From Timema cristinae (Eukaryota; Arthropoda; Insecta; Phasmatodea; Timematidae): a stretch of DNA of 64,000 nucleotides. Positions 24,329-37,400 of this stretch are shown here, piece after piece. The position numbers and the translations under genes were made by a program. The DNA lies in NCBI GenBank assembly GCA_039000515.1, contig JBCFYV010000012.1, positions 28,659,305 to 28,723,304 on the forward strand, given 5' to 3'. The notes under the pieces are model-generated. The model did no database searches, had not been told where the DNA came from, and was given only the letters and a program-made list of their open reading frames with translations. How positions within the stretch are numbered: the stretch's first letter is position 1; every line of letters begins with the position of its first letter.

Positions 24329-26311
24329 AAAAACAAAAATAAATAATAAATCTGCAACCGGCTCGTCAATATCTATGGTCAAAATACAACTCTCCTAATC
24401 TCCATACTCCTGGGATTAAGTCTAAGATAGAATGACACCCTCTCAACCAACTACCGGCTTTTGGTAACACCTCACCTACAAACTACAACTTTCAACCTCT
24501 AAAAGATACATAGGATAAACAACCTCAACAATACATATACATACATTACCTTAGAATTAAACAATGTACAAACTTAAACGATTGATAAAATAAATAAACA
24601 TATTATTGTATTATATCTCGTAATAGTTAAAAGGTATTAATTATTAAAATACCCTAGGAACTTCCATATATAATCTATATATGTATGTATATGTTAAATT
24701 GTTGTAATTGAATAGTTTTTGTTAGGATGAAAAGTTTCCCTTTTATACAATAAAAAGTGAATAATTAAAACTGAAATTGGATTACAAAAATACAAAAAAC
24801 TTAAGATGGTGGGATAAAAGGTATTTTTGTTATAATATTCCGTTCTAGTAGTTCTCCAACTGATGTTTATATCTCCAAATACTTATCAAGCTTGCGCCTT
24901 CCTTTGCACTCTATTTAAACATGGGAACTTTGAAGATTTTTCAATTATTCCTTCTCATTTGTATCGTACGTCGCAGAATGTATCGTTCCTAGAAAAATGA
25001 TGCGGAACCCAGACCACGAATTCCTTATTTTTTTCCAAAATCATAGAGGTCACTTCCACCTCTCGTAGTTTCAATAATGATAACATACTAACATACCCCA
25101 ACAAAGAAGTAATGATTTCTTGCAGATCGAAATTTAGACTGCATAAAATGTAAATGCAAAAAAAATTATAAAGTAAAGAATGGATGAAACAAGATCCGAA
25201 AAAAATAAGTAAAATCACTAAATAAAAATAGTCTATGCTAGCTAGCATCACCTGTGTTCCCATTTGAATAAATTTATTAATAACATATTATTCAGTCTTA
25301 TCATTATTGTTGATGGATACGAAATTAAAGAGGGAGAATATCCTTGGTGTCACAAGATGTTAGCAAGAGGTACTACAATGAATACAATGCTCATAGAGTA
25401 ACATAAAATTTATTTGGAATTATGTGTGTTTTGTTTCGAGTTTTTGTCATCCTGATTAATTTGAAATCAGAGAAAGTTGACTTGCTCATCTTTATCTGCT
25501 GCCGTCTTCACAGCTTGTATAGTGACGATCACCTTAAAAGAAACCCCAAAGGACAATCACAAGTCCAAGAGTACCATCTGCAGACATAAAATAGGATACC
25601 CTTCACTGAGGTTGGTGGATTAGCAGGATCAGAATACTTCAATGTGGGAATATTATTTACTGAATATTTTAACTGTGGATGCTGATAAGAAAAAATAAGT
25701 CTTATTTAAAAAAGGTAGAAGACTTGTAGTTTGACTATTTTATAAACTATACTCCTCCTTGATAAAAGTTTCAGAACTATTCACTATGTTGTGCCCCATT
25801 TAAATTATGTTTAATAACAATTTAATTATGTTGGTGGTAATTATTTTTATGTATACATTGTGTACAGACAGGAATTAAGATAACCTCACTTTACGTAATA
25901 AATATAATTTAAATACCTGATTTATTTATCGTTTTTCCTCTTTAATATTGATCCTGTAATTTTTCATGTTTAACTCCGGATGATTAATCTTCCATGGAAT
26001 ATTATTTCCGAATTCCAAATCTATAAATTAATCGTTATTACTGGAATAAAACACCAACACGTCTAAAAGCGCTGTGCTGGTCGCACTGAATGCTCCAAAA
26101 GCATTCGGAATGTTGCGTCACGCGAATCACTTTAACAGACTACTCATAACGTCAATTGAATCACTCATAGATGACCCCAATTATCCAATATATCAACGCA
26201 TTGTGTCGCACGTATTACGTACTGTTCCGCGCATGCGTCACTAGGAAAACACAGTCTAAGAAAATATAACATAAATTTAACAATTTTGTGTCTTTGTTTT
26301 GTTTTTTGTAG
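24329..26311. other. AT-rich DNA, nothing recognised
   Basis: A 102-codon minus ORF (24955-25263) is hydrophobic in its first half and ends in a W- and H-rich stretch, but I cannot tie it to a family. Otherwise featureless. Confidence 0.45.
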
Positions 26312-26463
26312 CGAAAGTATAGAATCGTAGAACGTTTCAACCCCAATGTTATGTCAAATCTTGACATTTTATGTGCCCCTGAAATCAAAAGAGGTGGTCT
26401 TAAATTCTTTCCGGGACTATATCCAAAATGGTTTGATGAATTACATTCAAACTTGATATCCAG
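26312..26463 (+). CDS. Candidate internal exon of an unidentified gene
   Basis: A T-rich tract ending TTTTTTGTAG precedes 152 bases that are open in one frame for 50 codons. They are followed by a donor-like CAG|GTGACC. The reading starts RKYRIVERFNPNV, continues through LCAPEIKRGG and KFFPGLYPKWFDEL, and ends at NLIS with phase 2. The mix of charged, aromatic and glycine/proline residues is unlike the low-complexity ORFs of this AT-rich region, and no repeat elsewhere in the window matches it. I do not recognise the protein. The alternatives are chance or a retroelement fragment. No partner exon was found within the window, which would be normal for a large-intron genome. Confidence 0.35.
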
Positions 26464-28397
26464 GTGACCTAAGTTCGAGATTATGATTTCAGTTTTAGCT
26501 ATACAATTAATTATATTAAATTAAATTACGTTTGACTCATTTTAAAAAATGTGTAATTATTTAGGATTGGTTCTGACAATTTGGTTTTTAAATAAATATC
26601 GAAGTAGGTAGTGTTTTAAATTATAAATAAGAATTTATTTTAGTTTTTTTTTGTACGAATGTTTTAAGGTTTGTTTACTAATTACTTATTTAAAAAATTG
26701 AATTTTACTAAAAGACTAACAATTTTTTTTCAGAATTTATATTTGAAGATTGTTTTGTATGAGTCACAGAATAGTTTTTATGTATTTCGTAGGAAAACAT
26801 ATTTAAGCGTGGTTTAAGCTAACAACAGACATTTAAATTCCCCCTCCCCCCCTCGAATCTATTAAATACTAAATAAGAAAGAATATAATATTGTTTCATA
26901 CTATTAAATTTCACTGTCTTAGGGTAATGTTCATCATCTGGGGTCAACAGATTCTTCTAGATATAAAAATATGTAGCACAACTTACGGATTGGAAGTAAG
27001 ACCATGGGTGGGCCTCACGTTAATTGTGGGATGTTTCATTCTCGCACATAGAAATTCTCATGGGTTGATAACATCAGTCAGTTCAGAATGTCTATGTTAA
27101 TACCTCAATTAAATAGATAAAACTAAAATAGCAATGCTCAAAATATACTACAGCCTACGTGTAATTATAAAGCATCTCTCACTTCATTAAAATAATTAAA
27201 AACTTAAAATAGCTGAGTATTAAGAATACAATTATTTTTATATTATTTTTGCATTTTATGGCTTTTTAAATATTTTTTTAAAGAGTCAGAGGCTAAGAAA
27301 ATTATAAAAGAATTTAGATGATTGGTTGAAAACCATTTGCATCAACAATAACTGAGTTCGATAAACTGGAACAGACAAGGAGAGACATAATTAACTTCGG
27401 CTTGACATTCTGAAGAAACAGTAAATGAAATATTGAAGAGGTCAACAATATGTCTGAGAAATGTCAACAAATAATTTCCTACCCTCTCTCCACGCAAATT
27501 TGGGTACATTTTCTTTTAAATCACATTACATATTACTATTTTATCTACGTAAATATGTGGCTACCCCGTTTGAAACATTTTTATAAAAGTAATCAAGTTT
27601 AGTTGATAACATTTAAAACAAACTATTGTTATTTGAGAAAAGTGTAAATAATCATTATTTTTTATTAACAATAAGCTTTGACTACGTTTTGAGTATTGTG
27701 CTGGCTCCACGTTCGAAAATACAAAGAACGACCGAAGATGTCACCACCGAGGATAAACTACCAAGTGGCAATGTTGTCGCTCACGACTGCCAACATGGCG
27801 GGCAGCCAGAACAGTCCACCGACCAATCATTTTACTGACAGGACTATTCTTGGTTGGTTCCATGTGCAAAGACTGACAATATAAAATGGTCCATACAGAG
27901 CAGATGAACATCTTCTAAAGTCACGATTTCACAAAGGTTTGAGCCAACTATTTAACTGCTGCATTCATTGCGGAATCTCACTTATCTTTGAACGTCTACG
28001 AACTGCATGTTATTTTGAAAGACCAAACGTTGCTCGTATCGTCGTACTAATTTAACAGTTCCCTTCTCCTTCATGATATGTTGCTAGATGTCCTCCTATA
28101 TCATCGGGGTTGTCAGCACTTAACTTAAACCCAGAGACACAAAAAGATTTAATTCACTCCAAGGCAATACATTATCATGCTCCTCTTACCTATTTAAATG
28201 CTTCAACAGATATTTTTTAAATCACATTAACATTTTAGAAACCATTTTATTTAAAAAAAGTCCAAATTATTATATAAATCATTTTAAATATATAAAGGAA
28301 ATATTGTTTCTTAAGTATAAATATTGCCATTAATATAAATTGTGTTTGCCTTTATTTGTAGTGGCAATGGATAAAAGAGGGAATTTATTTACTTTTT
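26464..28397. other. AT-rich DNA with a SINE-A scrap
   Basis: 27475-27535 contains TTTCCTACCCTCTCTCC followed by ACGCAAATTTGGGTACA, a degraded middle part of SINE-A. A poly(C) run lies at 26840. Nothing else is recognised. Confidence 0.4.
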
Positions 28398-30116
28398 ACT
28401 TTCTCGCTATCTTACAGGTAGAGAAAATATTGTGATCGTCAAAAAAATTGAACTCGAGATTTTGATGAATTTCGACGTTTCATGACACCCCGAATCCGAA
28501 AAAGTGTTTTTTGAATCTCTGTCTGTCTATATCTCCCACTAGAGCCTAAACTATTTTACCGATAAGGCTAAAACTTGGTATTTAGGGTTTTTATAAGGTT
28601 GCTCAAAGGATTTTTTTGAAATGGATATCCAACCCTAAATTTAAGGGTAGTTTACATAAGGGCAGATTCGGCTCTAACAATTTTGATTTAATTTCATTTT
28701 TAAACATTTATCAATATTCTAAATAAAATGGCCACTCTCAATATTTTGGCAAAATGACTTTCAGGACTACGGTTTGATGCAGAAATTATATTTTTTTTTA
28801 TATAAAATATCTCCTAAACTATTTGCGATATGAAATTACTCATCACAAATTTGTAGGATTATTCTAACCTGAAATGTTGATAGATGTCGACGTCTCAGAG
28901 CCCCCAGAACTCTAAAGAGTGGTCTTTGCAATGCGGCCTGTCTGTGTATCCGTTAAAACTTAAAATTAAGAGTAGTTTAATAAAGGGCGAAAAGAGCAAT
29001 AATCGATTTTCCCAAAATCAGCTATAACGGTTTTGATTAAAATTCGAATCTGGGCGTTTATTAAGATTATAAATAAACTGGATAGTTTCATTTTACCATT
29101 AAAATTAATTTTAGGGTACTTTACAGAAGCAGAAACTTCCGTATCTCCGCAACTATTTGAAATACTAAATAACTTATCATTACAAAATTGTAATACAATT
29201 AAAAATAATAAACTTTTGTATGAAATAGGTGACCTGGTGTTCTAGGGGTCAGGTGTCAGACTTCTGTGCTGGCGGCCGGGATTCAATCCTCGGTCCCGGA
29301 ACAAATTTAGATGATTTCCAAACCCTTCCTTCACCTCTGACAAGACATCTTGTGGATGTGGGGAATGCCAGGCCTCCACCGTGGTTCGGATTCCACGTTA
29401 ATCTGTAGGTCCTTCATTTCATCTCACAATCACCCTACCATTACACATTAGCGTAAGTGCGTATAACCCGAACGGGTAGTAAGACGCGGTGCTAATAATA
29501 ATAATAATAATAATAATAATGTATGAAATATATTTTTATAAAACTAACAGTTTCTGTGACATTGGCAAATATATCGATACAATTTTGTGAGCTTTAGTTG
29601 TAAAGAGATACTACTTAAGTTTAAGCGCAATATATTTTCCAATGCCATAGAGTGATTAAATACAAGTAAGTCTCTCAAAAAGTTCACGTTGTTTTTCCTT
29701 AAATCTCTTAGGAGAAATGTTTGTACAACAATGATCTATCTCTATTTTAGACTCAATAGTCAATGTTTACATTTCTTTATTGTTCAAAATTTATAAATGA
29801 GGAATTTAATAGCTATGCGATCGCATGAAGATTTGCAACAATTAATAAAGTGTCGAAAACTTTAACTGGAAGTTGAAATTTTAATACGAAGTGTTGACCC
29901 TTGTGGACCCAATATTTTTTATCGGTCCAAACATACAAATGAGGACATTAATGCCTTAAAATTTAAATTATAAAATTTAAAACCTGGACTAAAAAAAATA
30001 GTTTTACATAAGTATAGTGGAATTTATGCTTACTTGCTAGTGTATATTATTTCGTTTCACTTATATTACGAGTTTTGGTTAAATATCTCCATTTTTAAAC
30101 AATAGAGCGAGAAAGT
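28398..30116 (-). mobile_element. Family-D element, full length with nested SINE-B
   Basis: On the minus strand the element starts ACTTTCTCGCTCTATTG (right end, 30116) and ends GCGAGAAAGT (28398). Its two ends are inverted repeats of ACTTTCTCGCT. The span is 1719 bp. Subtracting the SINE-B and one target duplication (303 bp) leaves 1416 bp, against 1414 bp for the copy at 43635-45048. There is no ORF of note in either copy, so the family is non-autonomous. The class is uncertain; a TIR DNA transposon is my preferred reading. Confidence 0.75.
29228..29519 (+). mobile_element. SINE family B nested in family D
   Basis: Full-length copy with tRNA-like head (GGTGACCTGGTGTTCTAGG), central domain, tail GTATAACCCGAACGGG and a (TAA)n end. 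TGTATGAAATA at 29217-29227 is repeated at 29520-29530, an 11-bp target-site duplication. The host is the family-D element, so this SINE moved later than family D. Confidence 0.9.
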
Positions 30117-33100
30117 TCGTTCGGAGTTCCGTACCATTTATTTTTATTCTAGAAGTTTTTTTTTAAAAAAAGAAGCCTACTGTTAGAAAATTTATAACGA
30201 TGTTTATATGCTCAGCTATATATTTTGGCGATGTTTAGTTAAAATATTATACTGTACTACACAAACTGTTTGCTTAATCCAGACGTGAATTGATGTATTT
30301 GAAGTTTAACTTTAAAGATTTAAAAGGATCCAATAGTTTTCCTTTCGAACTTTAAAATAGGCGAAAATATTCATAAATGTAGTCAACAATACTTGGTTAT
30401 TTCATTTTTTTTTTTTTCTCCAATTAGTTAGAATATTGAACAGTATAGATATTATGTTTAATAAATTGTCTTAAATAACTTTTAAATTGATTCAACACAG
30501 TCATATAAACAAATCCATCATGTGTCATTGAAAGCCGTTTCCCCTCGCCCTCCCACAATTTCCCCCTTCCCCAACCCCTTCCATAATGGGCCATGCGGGG
30601 CTTAACTTGTTATTCTGTCATTCGATACTAGAATTCTTGCAAGTAATTATGAATTAAGTATCTCGTCGCAGCTACTGCGTATCTATAATGAGAAATATAC
30701 ACCTTCCTAAATCTCTGACTGGATGTTTAATGCCTTATTACACACCAACATTTATTTCTTAATTTAATCACACGATCAATTTTTTTTCATCTTTGGTTTA
30801 TGAATAGTAATTCAACAAACACTAAAAGGGCTTTCAGTAAAGGGCTTGTTTATGTATATTTCGAAACAATCTGTGGTAAATTTTATGCCAATAAAATATA
30901 TTTTATTTAAACGACTTAAACATATCGAATTTTAAAAATAAAAATATGTCGTTTTACTTCTGGTTTTTTTAAAAGAAGAAAACACTGTCCTATTTTAGTT
31001 ATATTCACTGTCCTATTTGCTAATGTAAGACAATTTATATCTCTTTTTAACATGCATTTGTATTTAAACATTGCTGAAAACAAGGATCTACGCTACTATC
31101 AAACAACGCACAAGTTTACATTTAAAGTTACTAACTATTAAGGTATCGGAATGAACCCAGTTTAACCTTACATTAACAATGTAAATAAAATCTTTGCCTA
31201 ACAAATATGTGAATAATATGATCAATCGATTAACCATTAAGTCATAAAACAAGTTGTCACATTCATTTAGTCAGTGTTTCGAGCCCGGATATTCAATTTT
31301 CTTAATACAATACATCCATTACCTGTTTATTTTAAGGTACTAATAGTGTCTCCTTAGAACGAATTATAAGGTGAGACGTGTCTTGATGGTCTTCCTTGCT
31401 AACGACGCCAGTGAATTATTTGTTAATAGTCGTCATTAAAGCTTACAGCCTACATTATAGCTAATAGTCACCATTAGAACTTATAGCCAATTTTGTCTTG
31501 TTGCTTTGGCCGGTGACTCCGTGTATTAAGAGATTTTTATTGATAGTTTTCGTCCTTCACTCTACACATATTTGGGTAAAGACCTTTTAAATTTTTCTTT
31601 CCTTATTCCTACTCCTTTTATGAAGCTACGTGGATAACTTGGTCGGGTAATAAGATGAGGAGCACAAAAAATAACAGCGGTGAAGAAAGATTGTGGTTGT
31701 AACATTGTTTACTGGTTGGGAAGTGGCTTTTCTAGAAATCTCTACAAGGTGTATATAATAAGTTTGTTGACTATTGAAACAAGCTGAGACTTGGTGAAAG
31801 AAGTAACTGTCATTTGACCTTTAGGCTCACTATTGAATCTAGTAAGAAAACTGCAAACCATTTACAATATTCTAATATAGGTCTACACATAATTTCTCTG
31901 TTCGTGGCTAGAGGGCAGGGCAGGCATCATAAACAATATAACAGCATCTATCACAGGAGGATCCTGTATCGGAGGTAATCATTGTGAGCTCCTTGGCGAG
32001 ATGAATTATGGGGGTAAGATGCGCGCACAACCTCGTTAGCAACGCTTGCCATGATAAATGGCTTCCCCCCCCTCCCCAAACCCACCATCAGACGGAGTTC
32101 TTTCCATCCCCTCCCCTTTTCACCCCTATTCAACATCGTCCTCATCGCTAGCAAGGCTAATGTGTCGACTTATACGCTGCCTGGCATAATATTACAGGCG
32201 TACGGTATCGTCCCGGGCAACAATGGTGTAAATGGGATGTGTTAAAGAAGAAAGCTTTGTTAATCATTCAGGTACCTATGAATGCGAAATTTATTTGAAT
32301 TAAATCTGAACGCCTAGGCAAGTTCAATTAGTGTGGAGTAGGTCAACTTTTCCTATTTAAAAGAATTGTATAAAAATTAATATAAGATATAGTCAGAGCT
32401 CACAATTTTAAGGCCTGAAAATTGTCAAAAATAAATAGTCATAAAATGACCTAAAACTTTTGAAAGAATAACCTCATATTAACCAAAATATCATAGAAAA
32501 TGCGAAAAAAAAACCACTCTCAATGAAAGTACAAGACAAAATCAAACACTCCCTTTACAAACGTAAAATAAAGCATATACTGTATAGTAAGATGCCATTA
32601 ACAAGTAAACTCTCGCATCCGGCTGAATAGTACGTTGATTTACAATTTTTCGGAGATAATATCTATCCCGCTCATCACGTAACCCTCTCCATCCTGGATG
32701 CATCATCTCACCAGATATATGTATCTTACAACCAGACAAGAAAATAAAATACAAAGTTCATTGTCTTCACTATTTTTTATTCCAACAAAATCGATGGTAT
32801 TTCAAAATTTACTTTTTCAACATAATGGCTAAAAATAACTCAAATATTATGCATATAGAGAAAATATGACTTGATAATCCAAAACGACAAAAAAACCTCA
32901 ACATTTGACCCATAAGAAGAGTTTCCACAGCCGGCGCAACATGAACAGAATGTATGTACATATGAGAATGTTCTGTGATGTACCAACATAATATACATAC
33001 ACAATACACAATATAAAAAAAAGTCATTGATAATTTAAAATGGTTTACTGATACTAATTTTGAACAAAACTGGCGTTTCCAAAATAATTCAAATTTTGCA

Positions 33101-33858
33101 AATATAAAAATTCAGTAAACTACTATAATATAAATATGTATAAGAAAAATAGATATACTATTTATATATATTATAAAAAACAAGTATATATATGTATATA
33201 CCATTTATAATGCAAAATCAAAACAGACACCCAATTTGAACTAAATCGCTAGAGTAATTTTTAAAAGAATAACCATTATAAAAAGTCAGTTATCTATTAA
33301 CCATCATTAAATAAATCTCCCCCTAAAATATAAGAGTATTTTTTTATTTGTTATGTAAATTCTCCTCCAAATATACACTATAAACAAAATTGTTTGAGAA
33401 ATGTTTAATATTTATTGAATGTTCAAACAGAATACACGTTATCAAGTCTGCGTACCCACCGATTGGTTGAGGGTAAAAAATTAATAATTGGTTAAGTAAT
33501 ATAGGTATTTTAAATGGTTTTACTAAAAATTTAATCTGTGCTGGCTGTGTTTTGATGCTTTATTCTCGATCTAGTGGCATTTATTCAAAAAATACCTGAG
33601 TTCCATATTTCCTTTTAATCATTCCTCTAAAAACAATTAATTTGAAGATAGTGTAACATGTGGTCCACTCTACAAATGAAAATAGTAGATATGATACTTA
33701 CACAATTACTTCCGAGGAGACTCCAGCTGTGCTGGCCGGGTACATGTTCCCGTTCAAATGACGAGAGTGCCAGAGTTCAGCGTGGTGTGTAATGCCAGAT
33801 TACGTCACAAGTTCCACGAAAAGAAGCCCCGAGTTCCTAGTTGAATAGTCTAGAAATT
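30117..33858. other. AT-rich DNA with a SINE-A scrap
   Basis: 31545-31670 holds a decayed SINE-A 3' half (CACTCTACACATATTTGGG, then GGTCGGGTAATAAGATGAGG). 31951-32245 is somewhat GC-richer and has short ORFs on both strands without a recognisable product. No other feature was found. Confidence 0.4.
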
Positions 33859-33877
33859 TCTATGATTTTTTTTTTTT

Positions 33878-34141
33878 ACCCGCCTCGGTGGCGTAGTTTG
33901 GTAACACGCTTGTCGTGTTAAGCTCGACTGCTGAGGACGGGGAGATCGAGGTTCGAATCTCGGTCGGGTGAACTGGGGTGGTTTTTCCTAAATGGTTTTC
34001 CACTCTCCTTCCACGCAAATGCGGGTTCACTTCCTCTAATTCAACTTTCCCAATTCCTAATCCATTAGCGTAATTAGTACTTAAAGCGTATAACCCGAAC
34101 GGGTAGTAAGACGCGGTGCTAAATATTATTATTATTATTAT
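33878..34141 (+). mobile_element. SINE family A, full-length copy
   Basis: Head ACCCGCCTCGGTGGCG, B box GGTTCGAATCTCGG, body with TTTCCTAAATGGTTTTCCAC, tail GTATAACCCGAACGGGTAG and GACGCGGTGCTAA, then (ATT)n. TCTATGATTTT at 33859-33869 recurs at 34142-34152. A T run separates the first duplication from the head. Confidence 0.9.
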
Positions 34142-34269
34142 TCTATGATTTTCCACTACTAGAGTCATCTGGGCCAGTGCCAAGTGTTCTATCGGTTTAT
34201 ACGCATGCGCCGTGATTTCCCTTCATTTAACCTTTGCATTCCCCTTGATCTGTCTCTGGGATCACGTGG

Positions 34270-34330
34270 TGAATTTTTAGGACTATAAATGTATATGTTT
34301 CGTCTCTAATGCTGCTCATTATACCCCCGG
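34270..34330 (+). promoter_or_regulatory. TATA-type core promoter, possibly of an LTR
   Basis: GGACTATAAAT (34281-34291) is followed 36 bp on by CTCATTATACCC. The same pairing, GGGACTATATAT then CACATTATACCC, occurs at 40253-40294. The shared layout suggests two diverged promoters of one element family. Confidence 0.3.
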
Positions 34331-34539
34331 CATCAGCGTAGGTAAGCAGTACTATCTATAGCATATTTGTTAAATGCATATTCAAAATTCACTTTTGGTT
34401 TAAATATTTGTCTGATAATTTCTTACTTGTCTTTTTGACTTAAATACTTACAATTTTTATTTGATTGCAAATGGTAACTCATACGATTGATTCACGTTAT
34501 GTTTATTTTTGAGATCACTTTAATAACCTAAAAAGGGTT

Positions 34540-34880
34540 TGTTGGTCTCGAGGATGGCGTTGTTCAGTAGCCATGTAAAGTATCTTTGTCTCAAGGCCAC
34601 TAGTCTAAAACTAATTTGAAAAGAACCTTGACTCGAGGCCACTAGAATGCATGGTCAAACATTCTGTCAGGCACCTTGCCTTAAGTCTGCTAGATGGCTA
34701 GCCTAATATTGAACGAAAAATTAACATATCTCTGGGCCACTAAACGGCATGGCATAATATTTATTTGTACATTACTTAGTCTCATGGCCAATAAGTGGCC
34801 TTGCCAAATATTTGTTGTAAATTTAATACTATGCCCTTATGAATGGGTAAGACGGTTTTACTTCTAAGGATATTTTTGGC
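34540..34880. repeat. Degenerate tandem repeat of about 50 bp
   Basis: Phrases of the type CTCAAGGCCACTAG followed by GCATGGC and ATAATATTT recur near 34591, 34631, 34681, 34730, 34780 and 34860, mostly about 50 bp apart and strongly diverged. Confidence 0.5.
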
Positions 34881-34972
34881 ATAATATTTAGTTAATTAAT
34901 GTTGAAATTATAGTTTGTTAATCTCTGAGTCTGTTACCCCTTTTTGATTGACTTTTAAATGTCATCTGTTAC

Positions 34973-34973
<1 letters not shown>

Positions 34974-35031
<58 letters not shown>

Positions 35032-35184
35032 TATTATTAGCACCACATCTTACCACCCGTTCGAGTTATACGCACATACGCTAATATGTAGTGGTAGGGT
35101 GATTGTGAGAAGAAATGGAGGACCTACAGTTGAATGTGGAATACAAACCACGGTGGAGGCCTGGCATTCCCCACATTCACAAGC
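34974..35184 (-). repeat. SINE family B, 5'-truncated copy
   Basis: An (ATT)n tract of about 65 bp is followed by the inverted tail (CACCCGTTCGAGTTATACGC) and body as far as CCCCACATTCACAAG. The tRNA-like head is absent. Confidence 0.8.
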
Positions 35185-36689
35185 TCTGATGACTTAATAC
35201 ATCTAACGTTCGAGTAAATATTGTACTCCATACTGTAAGGAATATATTACTTGGGCTCATATTTAGAGCTTTAGCATAATTTGGGCCGATGCCCGCTAAC
35301 AGCTTATTCACCATCTGTGTTTGGTCCTTTTGTATCTATAAATTATATTGTCTCTTATTTAAATGAATTTAAAATATGTTACCCGTTGCTTTTTTATTCT
35401 CTTTTGGGGATATTTAGAGTTGGGGATTACAATAGTTATAATATTTAAACTGATGTTTGCTTTTTCCAATTAATTATTTTACTTAAACACCTGTTGGCCT
35501 ATTTAAAAAGGAATGCCAATAAGTGCAACTTGAATATAAAAAAAAAAGTATAACTTAACAAAGATTAAACAATTTATTAATTTTATTTCAAGTTATTTTT
35601 GGTTGATTTATTTTGTGAACTGTACAGCTAACTATACTTTGTATTGAAATATCCTAGGAATAATTAGAAAGAGTATGGTCAATATTCACGTAGCAAGGAG
35701 AACTGTGTTTTAAAAATGAGCCTAAGAAGAGTTCTTATTTTATATTTAAATAGCCGAATAAACATTCACTTTGTAAGGTAGATCTTTATCAGGATTAGGG
35801 CAAGGGATTAATAAGTGAATTAATCAGCTAGCTCTCAACTGTAAGAAGCATCGAGCTAGTAATTAACTAATGTCAATCGAATCATTTTAAAATAATCGAT
35901 TTCAATTAAATTCATTCGATTTTGCCCAAAACTAGTTGAGCCGAATAAACTGGGCATCCTTGTTGACAATACAGCTGAATTCAGGCGAAAATTGTAAACG
36001 CTCGTGTCACACTCATTACTGTGGGAGAACTTTGTTTACAAATGTAACATTTTTTTTACAAGTGTAATAGAAGTCAGGGTTATATTAACATATAGAGTAA
36101 TCATGTGTCATTTGTTAAGGGTGGTATTTATTTTTAGAATAACGGTGTAATGTATCTTTACAGTACATTAAACACAATGAAAGTTTAATTAATAATAACT
36201 ACACTATACTATAATTATTTTAACGGCCAGATATATTATACAAACAATGAGCGCAACAATCTAAATTCCAATATTGAACAAAATTTAACTAACTATTTCA
36301 GATCTGTGGCCGGAGACAGACTGACACACATAATTGTAAAACTTTTTTTTTATCAAGAAACACATAAACGTAAAGGTTCATCTTGAAATTAGAAAGTAAA
36401 AAAGATGGCATGTCATCAAAATACGGTCTATGGCTATAGTTATTAGTAATTCATAGAAATTTAGATTTAGACAAATATTAACAAACTCAAAAATATCGCC
36501 TCTACTTGCGTACTTACGTTTTATAAATGGTGTCTTGATTTTGCTCTTACATCTTTCAATCGAATATTAAATAAATAATACGCTCGCAACTAAAACCGCA
36601 TCGAAGTTTAGCTATCCACATTTTTCACTTGATAACAGCGAAATGTGACTAAGTGAGATTGTTAATTTCACTGTAAAATAATTATATCC
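35185..36689. other. AT-rich DNA, nothing recognised
   Basis: No supportable coding, RNA or repeat feature. Confidence 0.5.
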
Positions 36690-37400
36690 AAACTTTTTTT
36701 TTTTAATTTCTTATATCAAGAAAAAATATTGTAAGCGTGAAAAATTCTAACCTCGAGATTATGATGAATATTTACCACGTTCTATGTGCTTGGACCAAAA
36801 AAACAACGGATTTTACAACTACCTATATCTTGCTCCATGTCTGTTTGTCTGTCATCAAACCACTTTTTTATTTTGAACATAGCTCTCAAACTAATGGTGG
36901 TTTACTGATGTGATATTTTGAAACTCAACATTTTTCTAAGATGGCTCTTATGATTTTGTTTAAAATGGATATAAATTGACTTTTAGACCTTTCAAATTAC
37001 GCTGGATACTTAATCTTTGGGTGAAATTCATTAAAAAGTAGTTTACTGATAGGTTATTTTTTCAAAAATTTGAAATTTTTTGAAAACATATTTAAATTTT
37101 GTTAAAATTGGCTACTATGGGACAATTTTATATGAATGATAACAATGTATTTTTTTACATACATTAAATTCATTTAAGGGTAGATTCCTCCATACAAATA
37201 TCAAATATATTAAATCTAAAATTTTTGAAATATGGCCTTATAGATATATTTAAAATTGATTATTTAGAAATAGTTTTTCCTGAGAAATAAGAGTAGGTTT
37301 TTATTATTACGAATAAAAAATAATTTAGAATTGCTTACAAATAACCTACCTATTTTTGAAAATTTGAAATTTGTTAAAAATATTTGAACAATTTGGTTTA
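36690..37400. repeat. Family-E repeats
   Basis: Begins TTATATCAAGAAAAAATATT, like 12370, and continues with several units sharing TAGTTTACTGAT, TTTTCAAAAATTTGAAATTT and AAATTGGCTAC-like phrases at intervals of about 130-150 bp. Confidence 0.5.

Noticed and set aside
24955..25263. 102-codon minus ORF whose end (WVPHHFSRNDTF) faintly recalls the N-terminal part of Harbinger transposases
   Set aside because: Only a few residues agree, the first half is hydrophobic low complexity, and no following block was found.
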